The translations under genes and the position numbers were made by a program. The notes under the pieces are model-generated. The model was not told the DNA's origin. It did no database searches and was given only the letters and a program-made list of their open reading frames with translations. From Pseudoxanthomonas beigongshangi (GTDB lineage: Bacteria; Pseudomonadota; Gammaproteobacteria; Xanthomonadales; Xanthomonadaceae): a stretch of 64,000 nt of DNA. Every line of letters starts with the position of its first letter. The first letter of the stretch is position 1. Positions 1 through 7,837 of this stretch are shown one piece after another. The stretch is from contig NZ_JADHDV010000008.1 in NCBI RefSeq assembly GCF_016820515.1, forward strand, positions 106,395 through 170,394. Reading direction: 5' to 3'.

Positions 1-58
1 CCTGGCCGAAGGCTACGCGCTGGACATCCGGACCGTTGGCGGAGAAACGAATCCGTGA
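1..58 (+). CDS. C-terminal end of an aryl-polyene cluster protein (probably DUF3261 lipoprotein, ApeN-like)
   Basis: Only the last 18 codons are inside the window, reading LAEGYALDIRTVGGETNP before a TGA at 56-58. The stop overlaps the GTG start of the next gene, so this is the upstream member of the same operon. In aryl-polyene clusters a DUF3261 lipoprotein commonly sits directly before the ketosynthase/dehydratase/ketoreductase/ketosynthase run, and a GY-x-L-x-I-x-T ending suits that family. The identification rests on position plus this short tail. Confidence 0.5.
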   Translation, partial: LAEGYALDIRTVGGETNP

Positions 59-1245
59 GCGCCGCGCCGGTCTTCCTCAACGAACTCGGCATCACCTGCG
101 CGCTGGGCACCGGCCGCGATGCGGTGGCGACCGCGTTGTTCGCCGCCGATACGCCTGGCGGCGTGCGCGTCAGCGAAACGCTCACTCCCGGGCGACCGCT
201 CATGCTGGGCGCGGTGACCGGCGTCCTGCCGGATCTGTCCGACTGCCCGCTGCCGTTGCGCGGACGCAACAACGCGCTGTTGCGCGGCGCATTCACCCAG
301 ATCGCACCGGCCGTGGCCGCCGCCATCGACCGATATGGCGCCGACCGGGTGGCGGTGGTGCTGGGAACCAGCACCTCCGGCATCGGCGAATCCGAACAGG
401 CCTTGCCGTTCAAGCACGAACACGGCAGTTGGCCGGCGGGCTTCCACTACGCCCAGCAGGAGATCGGCACGCCGGCGCGGTTCGTCGCCGCCGAAGCGGG
501 CGTGCACGGTCCGGCCTGGACGATATCGACCGCCTGTTCCTCCAGTGCCAAGGCCCTGGCTTCGGGGGCGCGCCTGCTGCGCGCGGGCATCGTCGACGCG
601 GTGATCGCCGGCGGCGCGGACTCGTTGTGCCGCTTCACCATCGACGGCTTCAGCGCGCTGGAATCGGTATCGGCCGCCCGCTGCAATCCGTTCTCGCGTC
701 ACCGCAACGGCATCAACATCGGCGAGGGTGCCGCGTTGTTCCTGATGACCCGCGAACCCGGACCGGTACGGCTGGCGGGGTGGGGCGAAACCGCCGATGC
801 CCACCATATCTCCGCGCCCGAGCCGCAGGGTGTCGGCGCCATCGCCGCGATCGGGCAGGCATTGGCGCGCGCGGGCGTGCAGGCCGACGACATCGACTAC
901 GTCAACCTGCACGGCACCGCCACGCCGCAGAACGACGCGATGGAAAGCCGCGCGGTCGCCGCGACGATGCGGCCCGGCACGCCGGTGAGTTCGACCAAGC
1001 CGTTGACCGGGCACACCCTGGGCGCGGCGGGCGCGATCGAGGCCGGGCTGTCCTGGCTCGCGCTGGCGGCCAATCCCGAGCACCGCCTGCCGCCGCACTG
1101 GTGGGATGGCGAAGCGGATCCGGATTTGGCGCCACTGCACTTCGCCGCCCCCGGCGAGCGCGCCGCGCGTCCGCTGCGGCATGTGCTCAGCCATTCCTTC
1201 GCCTTTGGCGGCAGCAACGCGGTCCTGCTGCTGGGAGCCGGATGA
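55..1245 (+). CDS. apeO: Beta-ketoacyl-ACP synthase of the aryl-polyene (xanthomonadin-type) cluster, ApeO-like
   Basis: This 396-aa protein has the FabB/FabF fold signature. The nucleophile Cys161 lies in TACSSS, His286 in NLHGTATPQND, and Lys315/His320 in KPLTGHTLG, so the Cys-His-His set for decarboxylative condensation is intact. It should extend the ACP-bound polyene chain in the cytoplasm. The GTG start at 55 overlaps the upstream stop (GTGA), and its own stop overlaps the ATG of the dehydratase gene, so translation is probably coupled. In the E. coli aryl-polyene system the equivalent ApeO works with a partner ketosynthase-like subunit (ApeC), which would lie left of the window. The symbol is by analogy with that cluster; Xanthomonas literature uses other names. 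Confidence 0.9.
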   Translation: MSAAPVFLNELGITCALGTGRDAVATALFAADTPGGVRVSETLTPGRPLMLGAVTGVLPDLSDCPLPLRGRNNALLRGAFTQIAPAVAAAIDRYGADRVAVVLGTSTSGIGESEQALPFKHEHGSWPAGFHYAQQEIGTPARFVAAEAGVHGPAWTISTACSSSAKALASGARLLRAGIVDAVIAGGADSLCRFTIDGFSALESVSAARCNPFSRHRNGINIGEGAALFLMTREPGPVRLAGWGETADAHHISAPEPQGVGAIAAIGQALARAGVQADDIDYVNLHGTATPQNDAMESRAVAATMRPGTPVSSTKPLTGHTLGAAGAIEAGLSWLALAANPEHRLPPHWWDGEADPDLAPLHFAAPGERAARPLRHVLSHSFAFGGSNAVLLLGAG

Positions 1246-1742
1246 TGAACCTGGACAATGCGCGCCCGTTGCCGGCGGCCGATGCGGCGCATCCGCTGTA
1301 CGACATCGAACGGGTCATTCCGCACCGCGGCACCCTGCGCCTGATCGACCGCCTGCTGGGCTGGGACGAGGACCGGGTGGCGGTCGAGGTGCGGGTGCCG
1401 GCCGACGGGCCGTTCAGCGAGGAGGCCGGCGTGCCGGCCTGGGTCGGGGTGGAGTACATGGCCCAGGCCATCGCCGCCTGGGCCGGCTGTCGCGCCCGCC
1501 AGGCCGGCGGCGAGCCGAGTATCGGCTTCCTGCTGGGCACCCGCCGCTATCAGTCGGCCTGGACCCATTTCCCGGCCGGCACCCTGCTGCGGGTGGAGGC
1601 GATCCGCGAGCTGTTGGGCGACAATGGCCTGGGGATGTTCGCCTGCCGCATCGAGGCGAACGGGGACGAAATCGCAAGCGCCAACGTGTCGGTGTTCGAA
1701 CCACCGGACGCGATGGCCTATCTGGAGAACGAGCAAGCATGA
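1242..1742 (+). CDS. apeP: Hotdog-fold 3-hydroxyacyl-ACP dehydratase of the aryl-polyene cluster, ApeP-like
   Basis: This 166-aa protein is a single hotdog domain. The FabZ/FabA-like active-site loop IPHRG holds His28, and GVEYMAQAIA (Glu71 to Gln75) forms the start of the central helix. It should dehydrate 3-hydroxyacyl-ACP to the 2-enoyl form, giving the conjugated double bonds; no enoyl reductase is present in this run, as expected for a polyene. The start is ATG at 1242, overlapping the previous stop as ATGA, with a second ATG directly after at 1245. The gene ends in an ATGA overlap with the ketoreductase gene. Aryl-polyene clusters usually have a second dehydratase (ApeI) that pairs with this one, not in view here. 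Confidence 0.88.
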   Translation: MMNLDNARPLPAADAAHPLYDIERVIPHRGTLRLIDRLLGWDEDRVAVEVRVPADGPFSEEAGVPAWVGVEYMAQAIAAWAGCRARQAGGEPSIGFLLGTRRYQSAWTHFPAGTLLRVEAIRELLGDNGLGMFACRIEANGDEIASANVSVFEPPDAMAYLENEQA

Positions 1743-2473
1743 GTGGAGACTCGACGGTCCTGGTCACCGGGGCCAGCCGCGGCATCGGGCGCGCGATCGC
1801 GCTGCGTGCCGCGCAGGACGGGTTCGACGTGGTGGTGCATTACCGCAGCCGGATGGAGGAAGCCGAGGCCGTGGCCGCGGAGATCCGCGCGCTTGGCCGG
1901 CAGGCGCGGGTGATGGGTTTCGACGTGGGCGATCGCGCCGCCGCCGCGCAGGCGCTGGAAGCCGATATGGCCGCGCACGGCGCGTACTACGGGGTGGTCT
2001 GCAATGCGGGCATCGCCCGCGACAACGCGTTCCCGGCGATGAGCGGGGAGGACTGGGACGCGGTAATCCACACCAACCTGGATGCGTTCTACAACGTGCT
2101 CAACCCGTTGACCATGCCGATGGTGCGCCGGCGCAAGCCCGGGCGCATCGTCACCCTGTCGTCGGTGTCGGGCCTGGTCGGCAACCGCGGACAGGCCAAC
2201 TACAGCGCCGCCAAGGCCGGCATTATCGGCGCGACCAAGGCGCTGGCGCTGGAACTGGCCAGCCGCGAAATCACCGTCAACTGCGTCGCCCCTGGCCTGA
2301 TCAACACCGAGATGGTGGCCGGCGAGGTCGCCGAGGAAGCGCTCAAGCTGATTCCGATGCGGCGCATGGGAAAACCGGAGGAAGTCGCCGCGGTGGTGGC
2401 GTTCCTGCTGTCGCCGGCGGCGGCTTACGTGACCCGCCAGGTCATCTCCGTCAACGGAGGTCTGATCGGATGA
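1739..2473 (+). CDS. apeQ: 3-oxoacyl-ACP reductase (FabG-like SDR) of the aryl-polyene cluster, ApeQ-like
   Basis: This 244-aa classical short-chain dehydrogenase has the NAD(P) glycine motif TGASRGIG at residues 10-17, an NAG-like CNAGIA segment, Ser142 in the catalytic strand, and Tyr155/Lys159 in YSAAK. It should reduce the 3-ketoacyl-ACP made by the neighbouring ketosynthases. Length and motifs match FabG. ATG 1739 overlaps the stop of the dehydratase gene and the gene ends in an ATGA overlap with the second ketosynthase gene, so these are tightly coupled operon members. Housekeeping FabG is the nearest alternative, but the sequence context makes pathway-specific use far more likely. Confidence 0.9.
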   Translation: MSGDSTVLVTGASRGIGRAIALRAAQDGFDVVVHYRSRMEEAEAVAAEIRALGRQARVMGFDVGDRAAAAQALEADMAAHGAYYGVVCNAGIARDNAFPAMSGEDWDAVIHTNLDAFYNVLNPLTMPMVRRRKPGRIVTLSSVSGLVGNRGQANYSAAKAGIIGATKALALELASREITVNCVAPGLINTEMVAGEVAEEALKLIPMRRMGKPEEVAAVVAFLLSPAAAYVTRQVISVNGGLIG

Positions 2474-3714
2474 GCGACGCCCAACTGAAACGCGTGGTGG
2501 TCACCGGCGCGGGCACGATCAGCCCGCTGGGCAACGACTGGCCCAGCGTGCACCTGCGCCTGCGCGAATGCCGCAACGCCGTGCGGCACATGCACGAATG
2601 GGACATCTACGAAGGCCTGAACACCAAACTGGCCGCGCCAGCCGCCGAGTTCGAATTGCCGCCGCACTACAACCGCAAGACCACCCGCAGCATGGGCCGG
2701 GTTGCGTTGATGGCCGTGCGCGCCACCGAACTGGCGCTGGAGCAGGCTGGTTTGCTGGGCGATCCGCTGCTGGGCAGCGGCAAGGTTGGCGTGTCCTACG
2801 GTTCGTCCGCCGGTACCCACAGCGCCATCGGCGACTTCGGCCGGATGCTCAACGAGCACACCACCGAAGGCATCAACGCCACCACCTACCTGAAGATGAT
2901 GAGCCACACCGCGCCGGTCAACATCGGCGTGTTCTTCGGCCTGACCGGCCGGGTCATCACCACCTCCAGCGCCTGCACCTCGGGCAGCCAGGGCATCGGT
3001 TCGGCCTACGAGGCGATTCGCTTCGGCAAGCAGGTCGCGATGGTCGCCGGCGGCGCCGAACAGCTCGACGCCACCGCCGCGGCGGTGTTCGACACCCTGT
3101 TCGCCACCAGCGTGCGCAACGACGATCCGCAAAGCACGCCGCGCCCGTTCGACGCCGGCCGCGACGGGCTGGTGCTGGGCGAGGGCGCCTGCTCGCTGAT
3201 CCTGGAAGAACTGGAACATGCGCGCGCGCGTGGTGCCCACATCCTGGCCGAGGTCGTGGGCTACGGCACCAACAGCGACGGCCAGCACGTCACCCAGCCC
3301 AGCGCCGACACCATGGCCGAGGCGATGCGCCTGGCCCTGGCCGACGCCGGCCTGACTCCCGACGCCATCGACTATCTCAACGCGCACGGCACCGCCACCG
3401 ATCACGGCGACATCGCCGAGACCGCCGCGACCGCGCAGGTATTCGGTCCGCGCATTCCTATCAGCTCGCTGAAGAGCTACGTCGGCCACACCCTGGGCGC
3501 CTGCGGGGCCTACGAGGCTTGGGCGACCATCCAGATGATGCGCGAGGGCTGGTTCGCCCCCACGCTCAATCTGGAAGCGCGCGATCCGCGCTGCGCCGAG
3601 CTGGACTACATTACCGGCGAGGGCCGCGAACTGCGGGCCGAACACGTGATGAGCAACAACTTCGCCTTCGGCGGCATCAACACCTCGCTGATTTTCCGCC
3701 GCTGGCAGGAATGA
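2470..3714 (+). CDS. apeR: Second beta-ketoacyl-ACP synthase of the aryl-polyene cluster, ApeR-like
   Basis: This 414-aa FabF-type ketosynthase is complete. Cys169 lies in SSACTSGSQ, His306 in NAHGTATDHGD and His340 in SYVGHTLGACG; the C-terminal SNNFAFGG motif is also present. It is clearly divergent from the first ketosynthase in this operon, so the two are not a recent duplication. It is the last biosynthetic gene of the run and starts with ATG 2470 overlapping the reductase stop. In known aryl-polyene clusters the gene in this slot is ApeR. The next gene begins 31 bp downstream with its own Shine-Dalgarno and a different kind of product. Confidence 0.9.
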   Translation: MSDAQLKRVVVTGAGTISPLGNDWPSVHLRLRECRNAVRHMHEWDIYEGLNTKLAAPAAEFELPPHYNRKTTRSMGRVALMAVRATELALEQAGLLGDPLLGSGKVGVSYGSSAGTHSAIGDFGRMLNEHTTEGINATTYLKMMSHTAPVNIGVFFGLTGRVITTSSACTSGSQGIGSAYEAIRFGKQVAMVAGGAEQLDATAAAVFDTLFATSVRNDDPQSTPRPFDAGRDGLVLGEGACSLILEELEHARARGAHILAEVVGYGTNSDGQHVTQPSADTMAEAMRLALADAGLTPDAIDYLNAHGTATDHGDIAETAATAQVFGPRIPISSLKSYVGHTLGACGAYEAWATIQMMREGWFAPTLNLEARDPRCAELDYITGEGRELRAEHVMSNNFAFGGINTSLIFRRWQE

Positions 3715-3745
3715 CGACCGCCTTTTCCACTACAAGGAGTACCCG

Positions 3746-4186
3746 ATGAAACGCCTTCTCACCGCCGCCCTGCTGACCCTGTCCATCGCCGCGCCGAACG
3801 CCTTCGCCGGCGACACCCGCCTGGAACTGCCGCTGCAGGAACTGATCGACTCGCCGCAGGCCAAGGAAGCCGGCATCGACGGCAGCGTGCATTTCTACCT
3901 GGCCGGCCAGACCCACCCCGCAGTGGTCTCGCGCATGGGCGAGGACGTCTCCAACAAGAAGACCAATGGGGTTGGCAAGAACGACGTCGAATCCTGCCGC
4001 TGGGTCGCCCTGTCGGTGCTCAAGGCCTTCCAGGAAAGCGCCAAGGCGCGCGGCGCCAACGCGGTGGTCGACATCACCAGCTACTTCAAGAAGAACGAAT
4101 TCAAGAGTCCCACCAACTACGAATGCTACGCCGGCAACATCATGTCGGGCGTGGCGCTGAAGGGGACTTACGCGAAGGTGAAGTGA
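3746..4186 (+). CDS. Small secreted protein of unknown function (often mislabelled 'excinuclease ATPase subunit')
   Basis: This 146-aa protein has a clean Sec signal peptide (MKRLLT to AFA, cleavage after residue 21) and a mature domain of about 125 aa with two cysteines that could form a disulfide (DVESCRW and NYECYAG). A segment reading SAKARGANAVVDITSYF resembles small periplasmic proteins of the YbjQ/DUF4156 type, where a 'GANAVV' strand is typical. From memory, databases often carry a misleading excinuclease label for homologues in Xanthomonadaceae; nothing here suggests DNA repair. A good Shine-Dalgarno (AAGGAG) lies 7 nt before the ATG. It follows the aryl-polyene operon by 31 bp and may be co-transcribed, ending at a hairpin at 4214. 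Confidence 0.7.
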   Translation: MKRLLTAALLTLSIAAPNAFAGDTRLELPLQELIDSPQAKEAGIDGSVHFYLAGQTHPAVVSRMGEDVSNKKTNGVGKNDVESCRWVALSVLKAFQESAKARGANAVVDITSYFKKNEFKSPTNYECYAGNIMSGVALKGTYAKVK

Positions 4187-4213
4187 GGGTTGCCCGAACC
4201 CGATAGTCAAGAG

Positions 4214-4235
4214 AAGCCCGGTAGATGCCGGGCTT
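4214..4235 (+). terminator. Hairpin after the aryl-polyene operon and small secreted protein gene
   Basis: A perfect 8-bp stem AAGCCCGG / CCGGGCTT with a 6-nt TAGATG loop lies 28 bp after the stop codon at 4186. There is no strong T-run, so it may be a weak or Rho-assisted terminator or an mRNA-stabilising hairpin. Confidence 0.5.
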
Positions 4236-4284
4236 GCTCTGTCGCGACGCGAATGGTTTGTCGATGATGCATTTGGAGGCAATC

Positions 4285-4506
4285 ATGCGGAAGACGGCGA
4301 CCGTTCTCATACTCTTGCTGTGCCCGATGATCTCGTTATGCATTGGAGCGAGTCGGATCTGGGAGCAGTGCGGGTATGACTGCGGAGTATTCCCGGATTG
4401 GTTTCCTGTCCGTCTGACAGCGATCGGTGGAGTATTCCTGGGTGCGGCGGGGGATGGCGCTGTTGGCTGCGACCGCTTTGTTCATTTTCGTGCGCAAGAG
4501 AAATGA
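4285..4506 (+). CDS. Small membrane protein, probably frameshifted near its C-terminus
   Basis: A well-placed Shine-Dalgarno (TTGGAGG) precedes ATG 4285. The product begins MRKTATVLILLLCPMISLC, a signal/TM segment, followed by a short loop with cysteines (EQCGYDCGVF). As written it runs 73 aa and ends in a hydrophilic tail (DRFVHFRAQEK). In the +1 frame, the same DNA from 4454 to the TAG at 4514-4516 reads as a second hydrophobic helix, MALLAATALFIFV, followed by basic RKRNDGA. That is a typical membrane-protein ending. The switch point is a run of five G at 4449-4453: one G fewer would fuse the frames into a two-helix protein. This may be an assembly error, a real frameshift or slippage. The gene overlaps the Imm26-like start. 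Function unknown. Confidence 0.55.
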   Translation: MRKTATVLILLLCPMISLCIGASRIWEQCGYDCGVFPDWFPVRLTAIGGVFLGAAGDGAVGCDRFVHFRAQEK

Positions 4507-4991
4507 TGGCGCGTAGAAGCGTTGCTCAATGGACGGCGGGAAGCGTTTTTCTCTTGCCTCTAATGGACGAAACGGCCTGCATCGGTCAAGTGATTGATCG
4601 GGAGCCGGATGCTCTCAATAGTGTTGCGGTCGCACTGTTTGACATCAAAGGAAACTGGTCCAAGGAGAACAAGGTTCCTGCGCTTGCGGGAGATGCTGTG
4701 TTTTCCGTGATTCTCGCCACCAAGGACTATCTGGACTCAGGACGTTGGCTCGTCCTCGGGGAACGAGTGAGCGCAGTCCCGAACGAGATGAAGTTCTATG
4801 ACCGCCTGCGTTCGACTGGCTTTGTCGGCGCAAAGATCAGGGGTTCTGGCCTCGTAGAGGACTTTGCAAACGCGTTTTACGGTCTGGCGCCTTGGGACGA
4901 CTGGTATGTTCCGGACTATCTGGATGGCTTTCTGATCTCGCCGGACAAGAAGCCGGTCGAGCGCCTGATCTTCTGCGGTCGCCACAAATAG
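4503..4991 (+). CDS. Imm26-like immunity protein
   Basis: This 162-aa soluble protein lacks a signal peptide. Its N-terminal pattern, a hydrophobic strand TAGSVFLLPL followed by IGQVIDRE and VALFD, matches my recollection of the Imm26 family (small immunity proteins linked to polymorphic toxins). ATG 4503 overlaps the upstream stop as ATGA; the long upstream extension of this frame is Cys/Trp-rich and looks non-coding. Base composition is visibly less GC-rich than the pigment genes, which suits an acquired accessory gene. No toxin gene is recognisable nearby, so it would be an orphan immunity gene. Family assignment is by pattern only. Confidence 0.6.
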   Translation: MMARRSVAQWTAGSVFLLPLMDETACIGQVIDREPDALNSVAVALFDIKGNWSKENKVPALAGDAVFSVILATKDYLDSGRWLVLGERVSAVPNEMKFYDRLRSTGFVGAKIRGSGLVEDFANAFYGLAPWDDWYVPDYLDGFLISPDKKPVERLIFCGRHK

Positions 4992-5047
4992 TCACCGCCG
5001 CGGCGGCTGCAGTGAATGCCAGGTTTCTTGTTGGATGATGCGTTCAG

Positions 5048-5076
5048 AACGCGGGCGCTAGCAGCCCGCGTTTTTT
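5048..5076 (+). terminator. Rho-independent terminator downstream of the Imm26-like gene
   Basis: A perfect 9-bp stem AACGCGGGC / GCCCGCGTT with a 7-nt loop is followed by six T (5071-5076). It lies 57 bp after the plus-strand stop at 4991 and next to the stop of the convergent minus-strand gene at 5078. Confidence 0.85.
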
Positions 5077-5077
5077 G

Positions 5078-5335
5078 TTACGCGTTGCTGGCGGCTTCGT
5101 CCGCTTCGGGTTCGCCGTAGTGGTAGCGCAGGGCGTCCAGCATGTCGTTGATGTCCTGGGCGATATAGGCGAAGCAGTCGCTCAGGGCCTGCAGGGGAAT
5201 CGGCAGGCAGTGGTGCTCGTCCTTGCGGAAGCACGGGCTGGACAGCGTGGACAGCAGTTTGACGTGATCACGCAGCTGGATCATGTTGAGCTGCGTTTGT
5301 TCTTCCAACAGATAGACCATACGTGGGTTGGTCAT
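5078..5335 (-). CDS. XAC0095-like small protein
   Basis: This 85-aa protein starts MTNPRMVYLLEEQTQL. The hydrophobic Y-L-L-x-E-x-x-x-L then QLRDHVKLLSTL pattern, followed by a helical SDCFAYIAQDINDMLDAL end, fits the small XAC0095-type family found in Xanthomonadaceae. Function of that family is unknown. I chose the ATG at 5335 because GGAGG lies 7 nt upstream on the minus strand; the same frame continues further upstream but without a comparable start. There is no signal peptide. The gene converges on the Imm26-like gene and stands alone. Confidence 0.75.
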   Translation of the reverse strand: MTNPRMVYLLEEQTQLNMIQLRDHVKLLSTLSSPCFRKDEHHCLPIPLQALSDCFAYIAQDINDMLDALRYHYGEPEADEAASNA

Positions 5336-5770
5336 TGGGACCTCCATTTCTTCGTTGAAGTATCCCGGCACGCGAAAGCGCGGCCGGGAGCCGGGAGTCG
5401 AAAAACCGCACACAGGTCGGATGGGCTGATTTCCCTTTCGGGTCTTGTATTCGCCCCCTCCCGGCGAAGACGAAAGCCGCCGGCTGTCACTCAGTGATAA
5501 GAAAACCACCGGAATGACGGAGGTAGTACTACTGTGTGGGAGTTTTTCGAACTCCTGATGCCGGAGTCTGCTGATGCGCTTGCGCGATGTCGACTAACTT
5601 TGAACGTTTTCGATTCAATGTTTCCGTTGTCACGGAAGCGGCGAAGCCACGTTGTGTATCGGATGGCTCTGGATAGGGCGGAATGAAGATACGAGCGGTG
5701 AGCTCGTACAACGATGGCGACCGAAGGGGATGGCGCTGAAGAAAGCACTCACGCCCCTAGCGCGATGTTC
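5336..5770. other. Non-coding stretch before the palindrome array
   Basis: I see no convincing gene here; the ORFs crossing it are low-quality extensions. A hairpin at 5364-5388 (CCCGGC / GCCGGG outer stem with an inner CGC-GAAA-GCG) lies 29 nt upstream of the XAC0095-like start and would be in its 5' leader. The rest, from about 5500, is less GC-rich and probably contains that gene's promoter, but I cannot place one with confidence. Confidence 0.4.
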
Positions 5771-6385
5771 TGCCCCTTCCCCCGCGTGCGGGGGAAGGCT
5801 GGGATGGGGGCGCTTTTCAGCGGTCGTCATCCATCCCTCGCGGCCGGTGCAGTGGTGTATTTCCGACGTTGGTTGTCACGACTCGGGGGTTTTGCCGCTT
5901 GCCCCCACCCCAACCCTCCCCCGCAGGCGGGGGAGGGGGCCAGCGTGTGTCGCTGGTCGGTTTTTTGCCCCTTCCCCCGCGTGCGGGGGAAGGCTGGGAT
6001 GGGGGCGCTTTTCAGAAGTCGCTTTCCATCCTTCGCAGTCGGTGCAGTGGTGTATTTCCGACGTTGGTTGTCATGGCTCGGGATTCTTCCGCTTGCCCCC
6101 ACCCCAACCCTCCCCCGCAGGCGGGGGAGGGGGCCAGTGTGTGTGCCGTCGCGAGGTTTTTGCCCCTTCCCCCGCGTGCGGGGGAAGGCTGGGATGGGGG
6201 CGCTTTTCAGCGATCGTTATCCATCCTTCGCAGTCGCTGCAGTGGTGCATTTCCGACGTTGGTTGTCATGGCTCGGGATCCTTCCGCTCGCCCCCACCCC
6301 AGCCCTCCCCCGCAGGCGGGGGAGGGGGCCAGTGTGCGTGCCGTCGCGAGGTTTTTGCTCCTTCCCCCGCGCGCGGGGGAGGGGG
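5771..6385. repeat. Tandem array, exact 195-bp period, three full units plus a partial fourth
   Basis: The same landmark (TGCCCCTTCC, TGCTCCTTCC in the last) occurs at 5771, 5966, 6161 and 6356, exactly 195 bp apart each time. Each unit holds two perfect GC-rich palindromes: arms CCTTCCCCCGC / GCGGGGGAAGG around 2 nt, and CCCTCCCCCGC / GCGGGGGAGGG around 2 nt, separated by a less GC-rich spacer (ATCCATCC, TTCCGACGTTGGTTGTCA). The truncated fourth unit ends directly against the stop codon of the minus-strand antiporter gene. Because 195 is divisible by 3, long ORFs run through the array, but they are not genes. The same palindrome arms form the array at 63574-64000. Confidence 0.9.
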
Positions 6386-7765
6386 CTATGTGCGCTGCGC
6401 CGAACGCGCGCGGCGCTCGATGATGTTGAGCAGCGGGCCGGTCATCGCGGTGGTGACCAGCGCCATGATCACCAGCACCGCGAACAGGCGGTCGCCGATC
6501 AGGCCCATTTCGTAGCCCAGATTCAGCACGATCAGTTCCATCAGGCCGCGCGTGTTCATCAGCGCCCCCAGGCGCAGCGCGTCGGTTCGCGGCATGCCCG
6601 CGCTGCGCGCGGCCAGCCAGGTGCCCAGGCCCTTGCCGAGGCTGGCGACGAGGATCACGACCACGCATAGAAGCAGGTCGCCGGCCTGCCAGCCGTCCAC
6701 GCGCAGGCGCAGCCCGGTCATGGCGAAGAACAGCGGCAGCAGCAGCGAGATGGCGAAGGGTTCGACCTTCTGGATCAGCAGTTCGCGCAGGCGGGCATTG
6801 CCGGATACCGCGATGCCGGCCAGGAAGGCGCCGAACAAGGCGTGGATGCCCAGCAGTTCGGTGACCAGTGCGGCGGCCAGCGCCATCAACAACAGTCCGA
6901 TCAGGTGGCGGCCTTCGCGTTCGGGAGCCACTTCCTGGCGGGATAGCCACGGCCGCACCAGCGCGATCATCGCGGCGGCGAACGCCAGCGTGCCCAGCAG
7001 GCTGATCAGCGCCGCGCTCCAGCCGTTGGCCTGCACCGAGGCGACGATAGCCGCCAGCAGGCACCAAGCGCTGGCGTCGCCCAGCGCGGCGCAGGCGATC
7101 GCGATGCGGCCGAGCGGGCTGTGGGTGATGCCGCGATCGGACAGGATGCGCAGCAGCACCGGGAAGGCGGTGATGCTGAGCGACACGCCCATGAACAGAG
7201 CGAAGTTGGGGAAACCGACGCCGGCCGGCGCATGCGCATCGAACAGCGCGAACGCCAGCAGCACGCCGCACAGGAACGGCAACGCGATGCCGCTGTGGCT
7301 GACCAGCACGGCGAAGGCGCGGCGGCCGTGCAGGGTGGACAGTTCCAGTTCCGCGCCAGCGACGAACAGGAACATCAGCACGCCCAACTGGCTGATCAGC
7401 CCAAGCGCGCCGAGCGAGCCGGGCGCGAACAACCAGGCCTGGGTGTCCGGCATCACCGCGCCGAACAGCAGCGGCCCCAGCAGCAGGCCGGCGGCCATTT
7501 CGCCGATGACGGCCGGTTGGCCGAAGCGGCGCAGCAGCCAGCCCGCGCCCTTGGCCACGGACAGCACCACCAGCAGTTGCAGCAGGAACAGGGACAACGG
7601 GGTGGTCGCACCGGCGTGCGCGGCGTCGACGGCGGCGGGCGCGGACGGCACGGTCATCGCCATCGGCCAGCGCGAGAGCAGCAGCGCCGCCAGCAGCGGC
7701 ACGGCGACCAGCAGCAGATAGCGCCAAGGGGCGGCGGCGCCGGGCCGGGTTTGCGAATCTTCCAT
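6386..7765 (-). CDS. Cation:proton antiporter (CPA2/Kef type, transmembrane domain only)
   Basis: This 459-aa protein has about 12-13 hydrophobic segments and the CPA2 landmarks: VIGEMAAGLLLGPLLFG near the N-terminus, GVLMFLFVAGAELEL, ITAFPVLLRIL, a GDASAW segment at the ion-binding discontinuous helices, and ALMNTRGLMELIVLNLGYE near the end. It should exchange Na+ or K+ for H+ across the inner membrane. No C-terminal TrkA-N/RCK domain follows the membrane part, unlike KefB/C, so it is closer to stand-alone NapA-like members. It follows the metal ATPase by 72 bp on the same strand with an intervening hairpin. Its stop codon directly abuts the palindrome array. Confidence 0.9.
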   Translation of the reverse strand: MEDSQTRPGAAAPWRYLLLVAVPLLAALLLSRWPMAMTVPSAPAAVDAAHAGATTPLSLFLLQLLVVLSVAKGAGWLLRRFGQPAVIGEMAAGLLLGPLLFGAVMPDTQAWLFAPGSLGALGLISQLGVLMFLFVAGAELELSTLHGRRAFAVLVSHSGIALPFLCGVLLAFALFDAHAPAGVGFPNFALFMGVSLSITAFPVLLRILSDRGITHSPLGRIAIACAALGDASAWCLLAAIVASVQANGWSAALISLLGTLAFAAAMIALVRPWLSRQEVAPEREGRHLIGLLLMALAAALVTELLGIHALFGAFLAGIAVSGNARLRELLIQKVEPFAISLLLPLFFAMTGLRLRVDGWQAGDLLLCVVVILVASLGKGLGTWLAARSAGMPRTDALRLGALMNTRGLMELIVLNLGYEMGLIGDRLFAVLVIMALVTTAMTGPLLNIIERRARSAQRT

Positions 7766-7789
7766 ATGCCGCCGGACTCCGCGCCTGAA

Positions 7790-7817
7790 GGATGCGCCGC
7801 ATTCTAGCGGCGCATCC
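7790..7817 (-). terminator. Hairpin between the metal ATPase and antiporter genes
   Basis: A perfect 11-bp inverted repeat (GGATGCGCCGC / GCGGCGCATCC, 6-nt loop) lies between the ATPase stop at 7838 and the antiporter start at 7765. No T-run follows on the minus strand, so it may be only a partial terminator. Confidence 0.55.
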
Positions 7818-7837
7818 GTTCCGCGGGATCGACGGGA

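Noticed and set aside
5771..6385. Possible CRISPR array
   Set aside because: Whole 195-bp units repeat, including the parts between palindromes; there are no short repeats with unique spacers and no cas genes.
5652..6670. ORFs of 287 and 318 codons through the palindrome array
   Set aside because: They stay open only because the 195-bp period is a multiple of three; the translated text is Pro/Arg repeats of the array.
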